Positions 8,365-17,602 of a stretch of 64,000 nt of DNA are shown in pieces. The notes beneath the pieces are model-generated. The model did no database searches and was not told where the DNA came from. It saw nothing but the letters and a program-made list of their open reading frames with translations. Numbering within the stretch: position 1 is the stretch's first letter; every line of letters begins with the position of its first letter. Origin of the DNA: an uncultured Roseobacter sp. (GTDB lineage: Bacteria; Pseudomonadota; Alphaproteobacteria; Rhodobacterales; Rhodobacteraceae); contig NZ_CANLQB010000013.1 in NCBI RefSeq assembly GCF_947493125.1, positions 1 through 64,000 on the forward strand, written 5' to 3'. The translations under genes and the position numbers were made by a program.

Positions 8365-9728
8365 GATTTGTCTCCCTGAGACTGAATGGTGCTGCAGTCG
8401 GTCTGAAGCCAGCGGTCAACGGTGGCCTGATCTAGCACGAAGGCCTCGCTCACGTGAAGGGCGCGCCCGTCCGTGCGGTCGTAGACGTTCACGAAATCGA
8501 ACACGAGCTCGCCGGTCTCCAGATCGACCTCCAGAAACCGCCCTTGGGTCGCGCTCGCGATGATCACGGTGCCATAGTCCGTGAACTGGTGCTGGCCGTT
8601 GATCCGGGAGTAGAAATTATGGTCGGCCCCGTCGATCAATGTGCGGTGGGTGTTGGCAGCCAGGTCGATCTGTTCGATGGTGGAAAACTCCGGCAGACCG
8701 CGGCGGTCCGAGCGGTAGCGGTTGTTGTAGATCGAGATTGTTCCGTCGGCATGCCAGTCGGGATCGTGCTGCCCGTCACCGGCGCCCGAATACCACCATT
8801 TGATCTCCAGCGTATCGGGGTCCATCACGAAGATCAGGTTGGTGGTGTGATAGCTCTGCACCAGATCGCCGACTTCGAATTGCGGGAAGGCCTCGGCCAG
8901 ATCGCTGGGCAGCGCTTCGATATGGTTGGGATGGGTGGCCTGATCGCCGCGCCGGCCGCGGCGCAAATCGAAGATCGGGATGCGGACATTGGCCTGTTCC
9001 ACATCCGCCATGTCGATTTCGCGCAGGGTCTCGCCGGTCTCGGCATCGATCAGGATCAGTATCGGGTGGAGATCCCCCTGATAGCCGCCATAGGTCCAGA
9101 AGGCGGTGTTGTCTTCGGTTGGGGTGGCCACGTGGTGGAAGATGCCCTGTTTGACCCAGTCGACTTCGCTGCAATAGCCGAACTTGATGAGGCCACCGGC
9201 GCTTTCCTGCAGGTTGATCGCCATGGATCCATCGGGAAAGAGTGCTGCGCCATAGAGGTTCTTGAGCGTGTCCTCTTCGGTATCGGGAAGCTCCATCAGT
9301 TCGGGCAGCTCCGCATTCAGATACCAGCGGTGCAATTCGCGGCCCTGCGGGTCGATCAGGATCGCGCCCCAGAAGGCCTCTTCGAAATCGAAGGCGGCGA
9401 TCAGAAGCCGGTAGGCGGGGGGCGCATCCGGTGCAATCCAGATTTGTGGCACACCGCGCCGCGCGGTGACGCCGGTCAGCGGGAAGTCCTCGAACTTCTC
9501 ACCATCGAGCGGCTGGTACTGGCGCATCATGCGGGTGGGTGTGCCACCGAGATCGTTCTGCAGCTTCTGCGCGATGGAAAGGTCTTCGTCCTGGTCGCCG
9601 CGCACGAAATCGACCACGGATTTCATCTGGTCGTAGGGAAAGACCTGAAAGGTAACCGAGGCCACACCCCAGGCAAAGAAGGCGGCGGCAACGAGATAGA
9701 GAAGGGCAAACCGGGCGACCCAGTTCAT
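8361..9728 (-). CDS. arylsulfotransferase (ASST)-family protein, membrane-anchored
   Basis: 455 residues. An N-terminal anchor (about residues 5-25) is followed by a periplasm-type beta-propeller sequence. Signatures include THPNHIEALPSDLAEAFPQF, SYHTTNLIFVMDPDTLEIKW, GDGQHDPDWHADGTISIYNN and a late GQFLEV-type strand (TQGRFLEVDLETGEL). The HDP...SIYNN pattern and conserved His residues match the ASST family, which moves sulfuryl groups between phenolic sulfates through a histidine without PAPS. The start follows a strong GGGGAGG site. It leads the operon with a small membrane protein and a PAPS-type sulfotransferase. It may sulfate or desulfate the polymer outside the cytoplasm, but the true donor is unknown. 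Confidence 0.8.
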   Translation of the reverse strand: MNWVARFALLYLVAAAFFAWGVASVTFQVFPYDQMKSVVDFVRGDQDEDLSIAQKLQNDLGGTPTRMMRQYQPLDGEKFEDFPLTGVTARRGVPQIWIAPDAPPAYRLLIAAFDFEEAFWGAILIDPQGRELHRWYLNAELPELMELPDTEEDTLKNLYGAALFPDGSMAINLQESAGGLIKFGYCSEVDWVKQGIFHHVATPTEDNTAFWTYGGYQGDLHPILILIDAETGETLREIDMADVEQANVRIPIFDLRRGRRGDQATHPNHIEALPSDLAEAFPQFEVGDLVQSYHTTNLIFVMDPDTLEIKWWYSGAGDGQHDPDWHADGTISIYNNRYRSDRRGLPEFSTIEQIDLAANTHRTLIDGADHNFYSRINGQHQFTDYGTVIIASATQGRFLEVDLETGELVFDFVNVYDRTDGRALHVSEAFVLDQATVDRWLQTDCSTIQSQGDKS

Positions 9729-9997
9729 GTCAGGAACCTCCCCTTGATGGATGAGCCAAGCCGGTCCAGTGATACTTGGCTGGCGTGCCATGTCGAAAGG
9801 ATATTCCGGATCTGGCCGTTCTTCCGGCAGATCGGTGCCGAAGGTCGAAAATATGACCTGTCGCGATACCCGTCTGAACACAAAAAACCGATGTCTGAAA
9901 TCATACTGTCACTCAATCGCATAAACAAATACTGCATTTGAAACGCTAGGTCGAATTCCCGACATATTCAAGCCAGGCGGTTCTGATCCGGCCTGGA

Positions 9998-11440
9998 TCA
10001 GCGGGAAATGTCTGCGCTTTGCTCAACGGTTGTTCGGCGCCAGGTCAGCAGCGCCAGGCCCAGCGAAGCGAGGAGCCACGCGCCGAAGACCAGCGCCGGG
10101 GACAGCTCCCAATGGGCCATGCGGAAAAACGCATTCCGCTCGGTCAGCAGGTTTTCCAGGATCGGATCCTTGAGCGGAAAGCGCATCCCGCTGGGTACGG
10201 TCATGGTCATGCTGGCGCAGGCAAGGCTGAAGAAGAGCGACAGGCCGAACAGCCCCTGCAGGATGCGCCGCGCCCGACCGTCCCAGCGCGTCCAGAGCCA
10301 CAGCAACGGCAGGAACATGAAGAAGACCGCGGGCATGGTATGGCGTGGCCCGACCGAGGCACCGCCGCCCCAGTAGAAATAGGAGGCGTTGAGCAGGAAA
10401 TAATAGAGGATCACGGCGAGGCAGAGACCCATGTCCGCCCGGTGGCCCGCACCGCCCCGGCCGGGCGCGCGCAGCCCGTACCAGATGCCGATGGGGACAA
10501 GGGCCAGCAGCGGTGAAAGCCAGAGGATGCCGCGGCGGATGCTGAACAGAATCTGCCACAGCACCGCCGGATCGGGCCGGGTAAGGCCGAGAAAGCCCTC
10601 CTGCATGCCTTCAAAGCCCACGACCGAGGAATACCCGACCCGGAACGGGCTGCCGAAGCTGGCCCAATGATAGACCATCATCGGCAAGGCGGCGGCAATC
10701 GCAGCCCCGAAGGCCAGCGCGAAAAGCCGCCACGCCGTCGCCCGCGGCAGCAGCGTCAGCCGCCACAGCGCGTAAAGCGCAATCATCAGCGCCGGGGGGG
10801 CGGCGGTATATTCGATGCTGACCGCAAGGCTGAGCGCCGCCCCCGCCAGCGGGGCCCGCAGGCCCTGCGGCAGCCGCGTGGGCGCGCGCGCCAGCCCGGT
10901 GGCGAGGGCGAAGGCGATGGCCAGCGCCGCGCCCGCGGCCACATGTCCGAAGAACTGCACCGACCACCCCAGCACCGGCGTGGCCAGGCACACCGAGAGG
11001 CTTGCCATCAGCGCGGCCCGCGGGTCGCCTCCCAGTCGCAGCCCGGCCCGGTAGAGTGCCGCGCCGGCCAGCGCCATCAGCAGCCCGCCCGTGGTCCAGG
11101 CGATGGCCCGCCAGATCAGCGCCGCGCCGCGGGGCAGCGTGTCAAGCGGCGCATCGAGCTGGAAAAGGGCCGCTGCGGCCTCCGGGGCGACGGCGCGCCC
11201 CACGGCATAGGCCGGGACCGCGAGCAGCGCCATGCCGGGCGCCTTGTCAGAGTAGTAATGCGCCCCGACCTGAGCCTTGTCGACGGTCAGCGCGGCGTGG
11301 CGATCAATCCGCGTTGTGCCCTCTGCCACCAGCGCGTCTGACAGCATCAGCCGGGTGGAGGAATTGGCACCGCCGAATTCCGGCAGGAACGGCAGCGGCA
11401 CCAGCATCAGCAGCACAAAGAGCAGCGTGGCGGGTCTCAT
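9998..11440 (-). CDS. GT-C type integral membrane glycosyltransferase
   Basis: 480 residues with about ten or eleven hydrophobic segments. The first periplasmic loop carries STRLMLSDALVAEG and HYYSDKAPGMALLAVPAY. The acidic residue and the SDKAPG motif just after the first helix are typical of GT-C enzymes that use polyprenyl-phosphate sugars in the periplasm. Its ATG overlaps the stop of the GT2-GtrA fusion upstream (ATGA). That pairing mirrors gtrA-gtrB-gtr(type) cassettes, where GtrB loads the lipid, GtrA flips it and the last protein transfers the sugar. I infer side-chain glycosylation of the polysaccharide. Confidence 0.7.
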   Translation of the reverse strand: MRPATLLFVLLMLVPLPFLPEFGGANSSTRLMLSDALVAEGTTRIDRHAALTVDKAQVGAHYYSDKAPGMALLAVPAYAVGRAVAPEAAAALFQLDAPLDTLPRGAALIWRAIAWTTGGLLMALAGAALYRAGLRLGGDPRAALMASLSVCLATPVLGWSVQFFGHVAAGAALAIAFALATGLARAPTRLPQGLRAPLAGAALSLAVSIEYTAAPPALMIALYALWRLTLLPRATAWRLFALAFGAAIAAALPMMVYHWASFGSPFRVGYSSVVGFEGMQEGFLGLTRPDPAVLWQILFSIRRGILWLSPLLALVPIGIWYGLRAPGRGGAGHRADMGLCLAVILYYFLLNASYFYWGGGASVGPRHTMPAVFFMFLPLLWLWTRWDGRARRILQGLFGLSLFFSLACASMTMTVPSGMRFPLKDPILENLLTERNAFFRMAHWELSPALVFGAWLLASLGLALLTWRRTTVEQSADISR

Positions 11441-12600
11441 TTACGCAGGAACCGCTTGCGGAAGACCAGATAGCGGGCCCCGAGGAAGTTGAAGCCCATC
11501 CCCGCCGCAATGCCGACGAGGGCGGCGAGCTGCAGCGCATAGACCCCGTCGGAGAGAACACTCATCCGCAGGCCGAGTGCCACGCAGTAGTTGACCACGA
11601 GGCCCAGCACCGAGGCGCTGACAAAGCCGAGGAACTGGCGCAGCATGGGTTCATGGCGCGCATAGGAGAAGGTGAACCGCCGGTTCAGCAGGAAATTGGT
11701 GACCAGGCTGACGCAGATACCGCTGGCCAGGCACAGCCATTCGGGCAGACCCGCCCAGAACGCCAGGCTGAGCACGGAGAGGTTCACCACCACACCCGAG
11801 GCGCCCACCACGAGGAATTGCGCCAGATACATCATGCCGGCGAACTGGAACATGTAGAGGCGGCGCAGGTGCTGGATATAGCGCAGCTGCTCGGCCAGGG
11901 TGAGCTTGCTCTCGCCGAACTGCCGGTCGGTGAAATGGATGGGGACTTCGCCGACGTTCTCGAAGCCGCATTTCACGATCAGCTCCAGGGCGATCTTGTA
12001 GCCCACCGGGTTGAGATCCCGGGCCTTGTCGAAATCGGATTTGCGCAGCGCGAAAAACCCCGACATCGGGTCGCGTATCGCGGTCAGGGGCCGGGCCAGG
12101 ACGGTGGCCACGAAGCTGTTGAACCAGCGAAAGAACCCCCAGTCGTCGTCGGTGGAGCCGCCGGGCACATAGCGCGAGCCGATGACGAACTGCTGGCCTG
12201 AATGCAGCGCCAGCACCAGATTGGGAATCGTTTCCGGCGGGTGGCTGAGATCGCAGTCCATGCAGATCAGCACCGGGTAGCGCGCCGCCCGGAAGCCGTC
12301 CACCACCGCTGAGCTGAGGCCGCGGTCGGTCTCCCGCACGAGAATGCGCGCCCAGTCGAAGCCGGCAGCCTCCACCGCTTCGACGCTGCCGTCGCGGCTG
12401 TTGTCGTCGACGAAGATCACCTCCAGCGTCAGCCCCGCGCGCTCTCGGACCTGATCAACCCGGTTCAGAAGATGCGGGATGTTCTCGGCTTCCCGGTAGG
12501 TCGGCACGATAATGCTGATCCCGACTGTGTAGTGGACATCGCAGAGATCCGTCGAAGGGGGCGCCAACCGGTCGGTCATGTCTTCTGTCACTGTTGTCAT
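11437..12600 (-). CDS. polyprenyl-phosphate glycosyltransferase fused to GtrA-like domain
   Basis: 387 residues with two parts. Residues about 28-250 form a dolichol-phosphate-mannose-synthase-type GT2 domain: SIIVPTYREAENIPHLL, EVIFVDDNSRDGS, LICMDCDLSHPPE (catalytic DxD) and IGSRYVPGG. Residues about 255-380 hold four helices of the GtrA family, ending in AGMGFNFLGARYLVFRK. The first part loads a sugar from GDP-Man or UDP-Glc onto polyprenyl phosphate. GtrA proteins are thought to flip that lipid. Fusion of both in one chain, translationally coupled to a GT-C enzyme, gives a compact three-function glycosylation cassette. GDP-mannose would be available from ManC in this locus. Confidence 0.88.
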   Translation of the reverse strand: MTTVTEDMTDRLAPPSTDLCDVHYTVGISIIVPTYREAENIPHLLNRVDQVRERAGLTLEVIFVDDNSRDGSVEAVEAAGFDWARILVRETDRGLSSAVVDGFRAARYPVLICMDCDLSHPPETIPNLVLALHSGQQFVIGSRYVPGGSTDDDWGFFRWFNSFVATVLARPLTAIRDPMSGFFALRKSDFDKARDLNPVGYKIALELIVKCGFENVGEVPIHFTDRQFGESKLTLAEQLRYIQHLRRLYMFQFAGMMYLAQFLVVGASGVVVNLSVLSLAFWAGLPEWLCLASGICVSLVTNFLLNRRFTFSYARHEPMLRQFLGFVSASVLGLVVNYCVALGLRMSVLSDGVYALQLAALVGIAAGMGFNFLGARYLVFRKRFLRK

Positions 12601-12867
12601 GCGGTGTCCTTGTGGACGGGTATCATGGGCCGTGTCGATGCTGCAAGAATACTGCTTTCACATGGCCGAGCAGGCACAGCTTGTCGATAAAACGCTTGTT
12701 TATTGGTAAACTTGTGATCTTCCGTGACCAATTCGCATATGGGGCCACGCCGGTAACTGTCCCCCTGTTTTGGGCTGGGATCACCGAAGCACTTGCAGTA
12801 CTGCTGCAGAGCAGGACAGTCTTCCCAGGATGTCCGGCACGAGTGACCGACGACGAGTAATTCCCAG

Positions 12868-14238
12868 ATGGCCCTGTTTTCCCCCCTGGCTCTGATGCGC
12901 GGCGACAGCGCGCGGGCGCGTGTTTTGCGCGGCACCATGATGACGGTCGTCAATTTCGGCGGCAGCAAGGGGCTGCGGCTGGCCTCCAACCTGATCCTGA
13001 CCCGGATCCTCTTTCCCGAAGCCTTCGGGATGATGGCGCTGATCACCGTTTTCGTCGGCGCGCTGGAGATGTTTTCGGACATGGGGGTGAACGCCTCGAT
13101 CATCCAGAGCAAGCGTGGCCACGACCCCGAGTATCTCAACACGGCCTGGACGGTGCAGATCCTGCGCGGCGCCGTGCTTTATGTGGCGGCGCTGCTGCTC
13201 GCTGCCCCCGCCGCGCGGTTCTATGACGAGCCGATGCTGGCGCAGCTTCTGCCCGTTGCCACGCTCTCCATGCTGATTTCGGGCTTTACGTCCACCAAGG
13301 AGGCCACCGCCAACAAGAAGATCCTGCTTGGCCGGATCACCGCCATCGGGCTGGGCACGCAGGCGCTTGGCATTCTGGTCAACATCGGCATGGCGCTCTG
13401 GCTGCAGTCGGTCTGGGGGCTGATCTTCGGGGGGATTGCCGCCAATCTCGCGAAGGTGACGCTGACCCATCTTGCGCTGCCGGGCGCGCGCAACCGGCTG
13501 GCCTGGAACTGGGAGGTGTTCTGGGACATCTTCCATTTCGGCAAATATATCTTCATCAGCTCCATCGCCGGGTTCTTCATCAATCAGGGGGACCGGGCGA
13601 TCCTGGGCAAGTTCGTGAGCCTCGCGGAGCTGGGGATCTACAACATCGGCTGGCTGATGGCGTCGGTGCCGATGGCCTTCAACCGGCTCTTCGGGCGGCG
13701 TATCCTGTTTCCGCTCTATGCCGAGAAGCCGCCCGCTGAAAGTGACGAGAACCGGCGCAACATCGCCCGGGTGCGCCTTGCCATGACGGGCGGCATGCTG
13801 ATGATCAGCTTCGCCTTCGGGCTGACCGGGGACTGGCTGATCCAGACACTCTATACGCCCGAGTACCATCTTGCCGGGCCGATCCTGGTGCTGGTGGCGC
13901 TCGCGGGCATGCCTCTGGTGATCACCGCAGCCTACAGCAGCCTGCTGCTCGGGACCGGCGATTCACGCAGTTTCACCATCCTGCTGATCACCACGGCCCT
14001 GGTCCAGATCGGCCTTTTGTGGATCGGCGTGCAGAATTACGGGCTGCTCGGGGCCATCGCGGCACCGGCGCTGGCCGTTTTCATCGTCTATCCCTTGAAC
14101 GTGTTTCTGGTGCGGCGCCACAAAGGCTGGGACCCGGTGCATGATGGGCTCTATGTCCTGCTGGCTGCGGTCATCGCGGCTGTGGTGCTGAGCGTGCATC
14201 CCGATGCGGTGGCCCGGGTTATGACAGGCGGCGCCTGA
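12868..14238 (+). CDS. Wzx-type oligosaccharide flippase (MOP superfamily)
   Basis: 456 residues with about twelve to fourteen hydrophobic segments. The N-terminal region VNFGGSKGLRLASNLILTRI followed by LFPEAFGMMALITVFVGAL is characteristic of WzxC-like flippases of the polysaccharide biosynthesis (PST) family, as is SDMGVNASIIQSK at about residues 70-82. Flippases of this class move undecaprenyl-diphosphate-linked repeat units to the periplasmic face. The gene is divergent from the Gtr-like pair and is followed 98 bases later by the beta-helix protein. It is the only clear Wzx in the window and so probably serves the whole locus. Confidence 0.85.
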   Translation: MALFSPLALMRGDSARARVLRGTMMTVVNFGGSKGLRLASNLILTRILFPEAFGMMALITVFVGALEMFSDMGVNASIIQSKRGHDPEYLNTAWTVQILRGAVLYVAALLLAAPAARFYDEPMLAQLLPVATLSMLISGFTSTKEATANKKILLGRITAIGLGTQALGILVNIGMALWLQSVWGLIFGGIAANLAKVTLTHLALPGARNRLAWNWEVFWDIFHFGKYIFISSIAGFFINQGDRAILGKFVSLAELGIYNIGWLMASVPMAFNRLFGRRILFPLYAEKPPAESDENRRNIARVRLAMTGGMLMISFAFGLTGDWLIQTLYTPEYHLAGPILVLVALAGMPLVITAAYSSLLLGTGDSRSFTILLITTALVQIGLLWIGVQNYGLLGAIAAPALAVFIVYPLNVFLVRRHKGWDPVHDGLYVLLAAVIAAVVLSVHPDAVARVMTGGA

Positions 14239-14336
14239 AGCCTTGTCTCTCTGCCCCTGATCTGCGCACCGGGCGTCCGGCCCTTGTCCGGCACGAAGGG
14301 ACCTGACATTCTGCGCTCTTCGAAAGGCCTGATGTT

Positions 14337-16571
14337 ATGACCACGCGCCGCACTGCCCTTCAGATCCTGTCCGCCGCAGCCCTGCTGCCGGCGTTGCCGC
14401 GGCAGGGTGGGTCGCAGACGCTCGATTTGTCCATCCGGCTGACCGCCCCGCCTCTGGCCGTCGCGCCCATGGGCGTGTTTCTCGAGGCGGTTCCCGCGCC
14501 AACAGCGCGCGCGGGGAGCGCAGGCTATCCGGCGGCTTACCGGCCGGAGTTTCACGAGATCACCTACGTCTGGTCGCTGCTCGACGAAGGGCCGATGCAG
14601 ACGCCCGAGCACCTCGTTGCGGCGCACCGCCGGACGGATCAGGCCATGGGCCCCTTCATCGCGCGTGTTTTCACGACACCAGGCCGGCACCGGGTCGCGG
14701 TGGAGGCCTTTGCCCCCGATGGTCGCCGGGGGCGCGCCGAAATCACGGTGGAGGTGGGGGATCCGGCGCGGGCCTTCGGTCCGGACGGGACCATCGTGGT
14801 CGCTGCCGACGGTGATTTTTCCGGCGCGCCTGGGCATCACCCGCGCAATGCGGTGCGCACGTTGCAGGACGCCTTTCGCCGGTACAAGGCGCTGGGAGTG
14901 CCGCAGGTGCAGATCCTGTTGCGGCGCGGACAGGCGCATGTGCCCCCGCGCGACCGCGCCTTGCAGTTCCGCAACCAGTCGGCGCATTGCCATATCGGTG
15001 CCTGGGGGCAGGGGCCCCGGCCGCTCATTGACCTGACGCAAAATGCCTCGGGCCTTTTCCTGCTGCATCCCAAGTGGGACGGGCGCGCGCTGGTGCTGAA
15101 GGATTTGCAGTTCCGGGGCGGCTGGGACCCCACCACCGAACTGTGGCAGTCCGCGCAAACCGAAGCCGTGGTCGCCACCCGCGGCAACGCCGCGCTGCTT
15201 CTGCATAATTGCCGCGAGGAGGGCTGTGCGGTCACCGTCAACAGCCGCCCACCCAGCCAGCAGACGGGCGTCCGGGCGATGACGTTCTTCAATGCCTACG
15301 ACAAGACCGATTTCAAGGATTTCCTGTTGCTGGGCCCGCGCGACGAGGTGGATGTGGCCATCACCGGCTGCCGGGTGGTGCAGAACCTGCAGGCGCTCAA
15401 CGGCGGTGAAAACCGGGCGGTGACCTCCTACAATATTTACGGGCGTAACGCGCATAACTTCATCCGCTGCAGCGCGCGCCGCCTTTACGTCGCCTCCAAC
15501 GATATCTTCATGCGTCACGGCTGGGCGATGCAGAAGGTCTTCGACAACCCCGCCTTCCGGATCAACCGCAACAACGTGCCCGATATGCGTGCGGTGATCG
15601 CGCGCAACCACATCGAAGGCATGATCGTGCGGGATACCAAGGGCGCGCCGGTGCCGATGAATTTGCTGATCGAGCAAAACTACATCGTCTCGAACCCCAC
15701 GACAGGCCGGGCGATTGGGCTGCGCGGCGGGGCGGCCAGCATCCGCAACAACATCGTGCTGGAACACGACACCCCGAAACCGCCACGCACCGGTGCGGGC
15801 TTTCGCGGCTTTGTCTCCCTGGCACGGGAAGAGGGGGAGCGCGCGACACGCGACATGCCCTTCCTGGTCTACAACAACAGCTTCATCCTGCTGCGCCGGG
15901 ATGAAAATGCCCAGCATGGGCCCGGCACGGTGGTCACCTCGGAGGATCGGTTCACTCAGATCCGGGAAAGCAACAATCTGCTCTGGGCACCGGCCCTGGA
16001 CATAGATCCCACCGGGGATGGCCCGCTGGAGACCACATCGCTCGGCTGGGACGCACGCTATCGGGGCGCACGGATCGGGTGGGCCCGGTTCGGCAAGGGC
16101 AGGCTGCCCCGGCAGATGTTTCCCGGCGACACGCTGCTGGTGCCCTACTGGACGGATTATTTCGATATCCCGCTGGGCCCGGGAGATTTTGCCGGGCAGG
16201 CGGGGCGCCATGCGATGATCGTCAGCATCGCCGGGAAACGGCGCAGCTTTGATGCGTTGAGCGGTGATGTGGACATCCGCTTCGAGGCGCAGGGGGTGCG
16301 CGTCACAAACACCAGCCCGGCGCGCTGGCCTGCGGGCGCGGATTTCATCCTGCATTGTGATCGCGGCAGCACGCCCTCGGCGATGCAGACGCAATATGCA
16401 CATCCGCCCGGAACAATCGCGCTCTACTCACCGCTGCCGGGGGCGGGGGCCCGGGGCAGCGCGCGGGGTGACCTGATTGCGGCTTATGATTTCCTGGGTC
16501 GGCTGAGGCCCGGCACCTGGCATCCCGATGCGCCCTCCGGTGATCCGTCACGCGGTGCGGTCGAACCCTGA
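14337..16571 (+). CDS. Tat-exported beta-helix protein, possible polysaccharide-active enzyme
   Basis: 744 residues. The N-terminus MTTRRTALQILSAAALLPAL is a twin-arginine signal (TRRTALQ). Residues about 30-145 look like a PKD/Ig-type sandwich (HEITYVWSLLDEG, GRHRVAVEAFAPDGRRGRAE). Residues about 150-600 contain Asn-rich rungs such as VASNDIFMRHGWAM, IARNHIEGMIVRD, LIEQNYIVSN and SIRNNIVLEH, the pattern of right-handed parallel beta-helix proteins such as polysaccharide lyases and epimerases. The last 140 residues are a separate beta-rich part. It follows the flippase gene. I infer a periplasmic or secreted protein that trims or remodels the polymer. Catalytic residues cannot be assigned. 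Confidence 0.7.
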   Translation: MTTRRTALQILSAAALLPALPRQGGSQTLDLSIRLTAPPLAVAPMGVFLEAVPAPTARAGSAGYPAAYRPEFHEITYVWSLLDEGPMQTPEHLVAAHRRTDQAMGPFIARVFTTPGRHRVAVEAFAPDGRRGRAEITVEVGDPARAFGPDGTIVVAADGDFSGAPGHHPRNAVRTLQDAFRRYKALGVPQVQILLRRGQAHVPPRDRALQFRNQSAHCHIGAWGQGPRPLIDLTQNASGLFLLHPKWDGRALVLKDLQFRGGWDPTTELWQSAQTEAVVATRGNAALLLHNCREEGCAVTVNSRPPSQQTGVRAMTFFNAYDKTDFKDFLLLGPRDEVDVAITGCRVVQNLQALNGGENRAVTSYNIYGRNAHNFIRCSARRLYVASNDIFMRHGWAMQKVFDNPAFRINRNNVPDMRAVIARNHIEGMIVRDTKGAPVPMNLLIEQNYIVSNPTTGRAIGLRGGAASIRNNIVLEHDTPKPPRTGAGFRGFVSLAREEGERATRDMPFLVYNNSFILLRRDENAQHGPGTVVTSEDRFTQIRESNNLLWAPALDIDPTGDGPLETTSLGWDARYRGARIGWARFGKGRLPRQMFPGDTLLVPYWTDYFDIPLGPGDFAGQAGRHAMIVSIAGKRRSFDALSGDVDIRFEAQGVRVTNTSPARWPAGADFILHCDRGSTPSAMQTQYAHPPGTIALYSPLPGAGARGSARGDLIAAYDFLGRLRPGTWHPDAPSGDPSRGAVEP

Positions 16572-16582
16572 GCCCGTCTCAT

Positions 16583-16612
16583 AAAAAAAGGGCGGCCTTG
16601 CAGACCGCCCTT
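16583..16612 (-). terminator. intrinsic terminator after the sorting-substrate gene
   Basis: An eight-pair stem, AAGGGCGG at 16588-16595 with CCGCCCTT at 16605-16612 and a nine-base loop. Read on the minus strand, the stem is followed by a run of Ts (the A-run at 16583-16589), the classical Rho-independent form. It lies 24 bases past the minus-strand gene ending at 16637. On the plus strand no T-run follows, so it is mainly a minus-strand terminator, though it may also slow transcription leaving the beta-helix gene. Confidence 0.85.
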
Positions 16613-16636
16613 AGAAAAAACCGTCCGGTTGTCGAT

Positions 16637-17602
16637 CTAGCGGGTCCGGCGCCGCCGCGCCCAGCCCAGCAGCACGATACCGCCCGCCAGAAGCGGCAGG
16701 CTGGCCGGCCCCGGCACGGGCGATGGCGTGTTGTCGTTGTCATCGCCATTGGTGTCGGTGGGAACTGATTTCGCTCCGATGAAATCCGCCTGAAGCCGAC
16801 TTCCGCCAAAAATCTTGCGCTGGCCGGATTCAGTCACACGCACGTAATCCGTGACGGGACTGTGGAACCGGAAGAGCCAGGTCTGATCCTGCGTGCTGGC
16901 TTCACCGCTGTCGTCCAGCGCGAACAGTCCAGTGTCTGTCAGGAAGTTGCGAACACCTTTGGTGAAGCCGTCGAAGACCTGGGTGGCAACGGAGCAGTCC
17001 GCATCGCTGCACAGGCTCAGTTTGAAAGGATCGATTCCGCCGAGATCCGCGATGACGAGGTCTGTGAACCCTCCCAACACGGAGTTGAAGGTGACAAAGG
17101 AGTTACGCCCGAAATCAAGCTGTTCGTCAGCCTCGACCGTGGTGCCGGAGATCCCCGAGTTGTCCCAGGTCGAGATTTGCGAATTGACATAGGCGGGGTC
17201 ACCGGCTGCGCCGCTGGCATTTGCTGCGGCCCCGTTTTCGCCCTGATCCGTGCGCCAGGGGCCGGTTGGGTCGGCACTTGACGGCCCGGAGCTCGGGTCG
17301 GTCAGCGATGAAAAGGTCAGCGCCGTGTCGATATCAAAGGAAAAGTTTTGCGCCACCAGAGAGGCTGACGTGGCCTTGTCGTTGCCGTTCAGATTGCCAA
17401 GCTGGTAGACCGTCTGTGTGCCGACCGTCAGCGGCGCAACCGAACTGGTTGTCGGAACCGATTGTTCCGCGATCAGGAAGATATCCAGACCAAGAGCCTT
17501 CGACTGACCCGGCGCAACCGCGGCGCAGGTGAGCAGCGCAAGGGCCGACAAAGCGGTGCGCGGTGTTGACCTGAATGTGCAAGATGATCTTTCAAAGCGC
17601 AT
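16637..17602 (-). CDS. VPLPA-CTERM-type exosortase substrate (321 aa)
   Basis: Residues about 12-36 form a signal peptide (TALSALALLTCAAVAPG). The C-terminus is a tripartite sorting tail: the motif PVPGPASLPLL, a helix AGGIVLLGWA and a basic end RRRRTR. This matches the PEP-CTERM/VPLPA-CTERM class recognised by exosortases, with a variant VPGPA box. The body is rich in Ser, Thr, Asp and Gly, includes two Cys (LCSDADCS), and is predicted all-beta. The exosortase that would process it lies about 34 kb away in the same locus. It is probably surface-released or matrix-associated. No enzymatic motif was recognised. Confidence 0.8.
   Translation of the reverse strand: MRFERSSCTFRSTPRTALSALALLTCAAVAPGQSKALGLDIFLIAEQSVPTTSSVAPLTVGTQTVYQLGNLNGNDKATSASLVAQNFSFDIDTALTFSSLTDPSSGPSSADPTGPWRTDQGENGAAANASGAAGDPAYVNSQISTWDNSGISGTTVEADEQLDFGRNSFVTFNSVLGGFTDLVIADLGGIDPFKLSLCSDADCSVATQVFDGFTKGVRNFLTDTGLFALDDSGEASTQDQTWLFRFHSPVTDYVRVTESGQRKIFGGSRLQADFIGAKSVPTDTNGDDNDNTPSPVPGPASLPLLAGGIVLLGWARRRRTR

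Noticed and set aside
8454-9941. 495-codon plus-strand frame opposite the arylsulfotransferase-like gene
   Set aside because: No family resemblance and no ribosome site. The minus strand gives an ASST protein with conserved motifs and a strong ribosome binding site.
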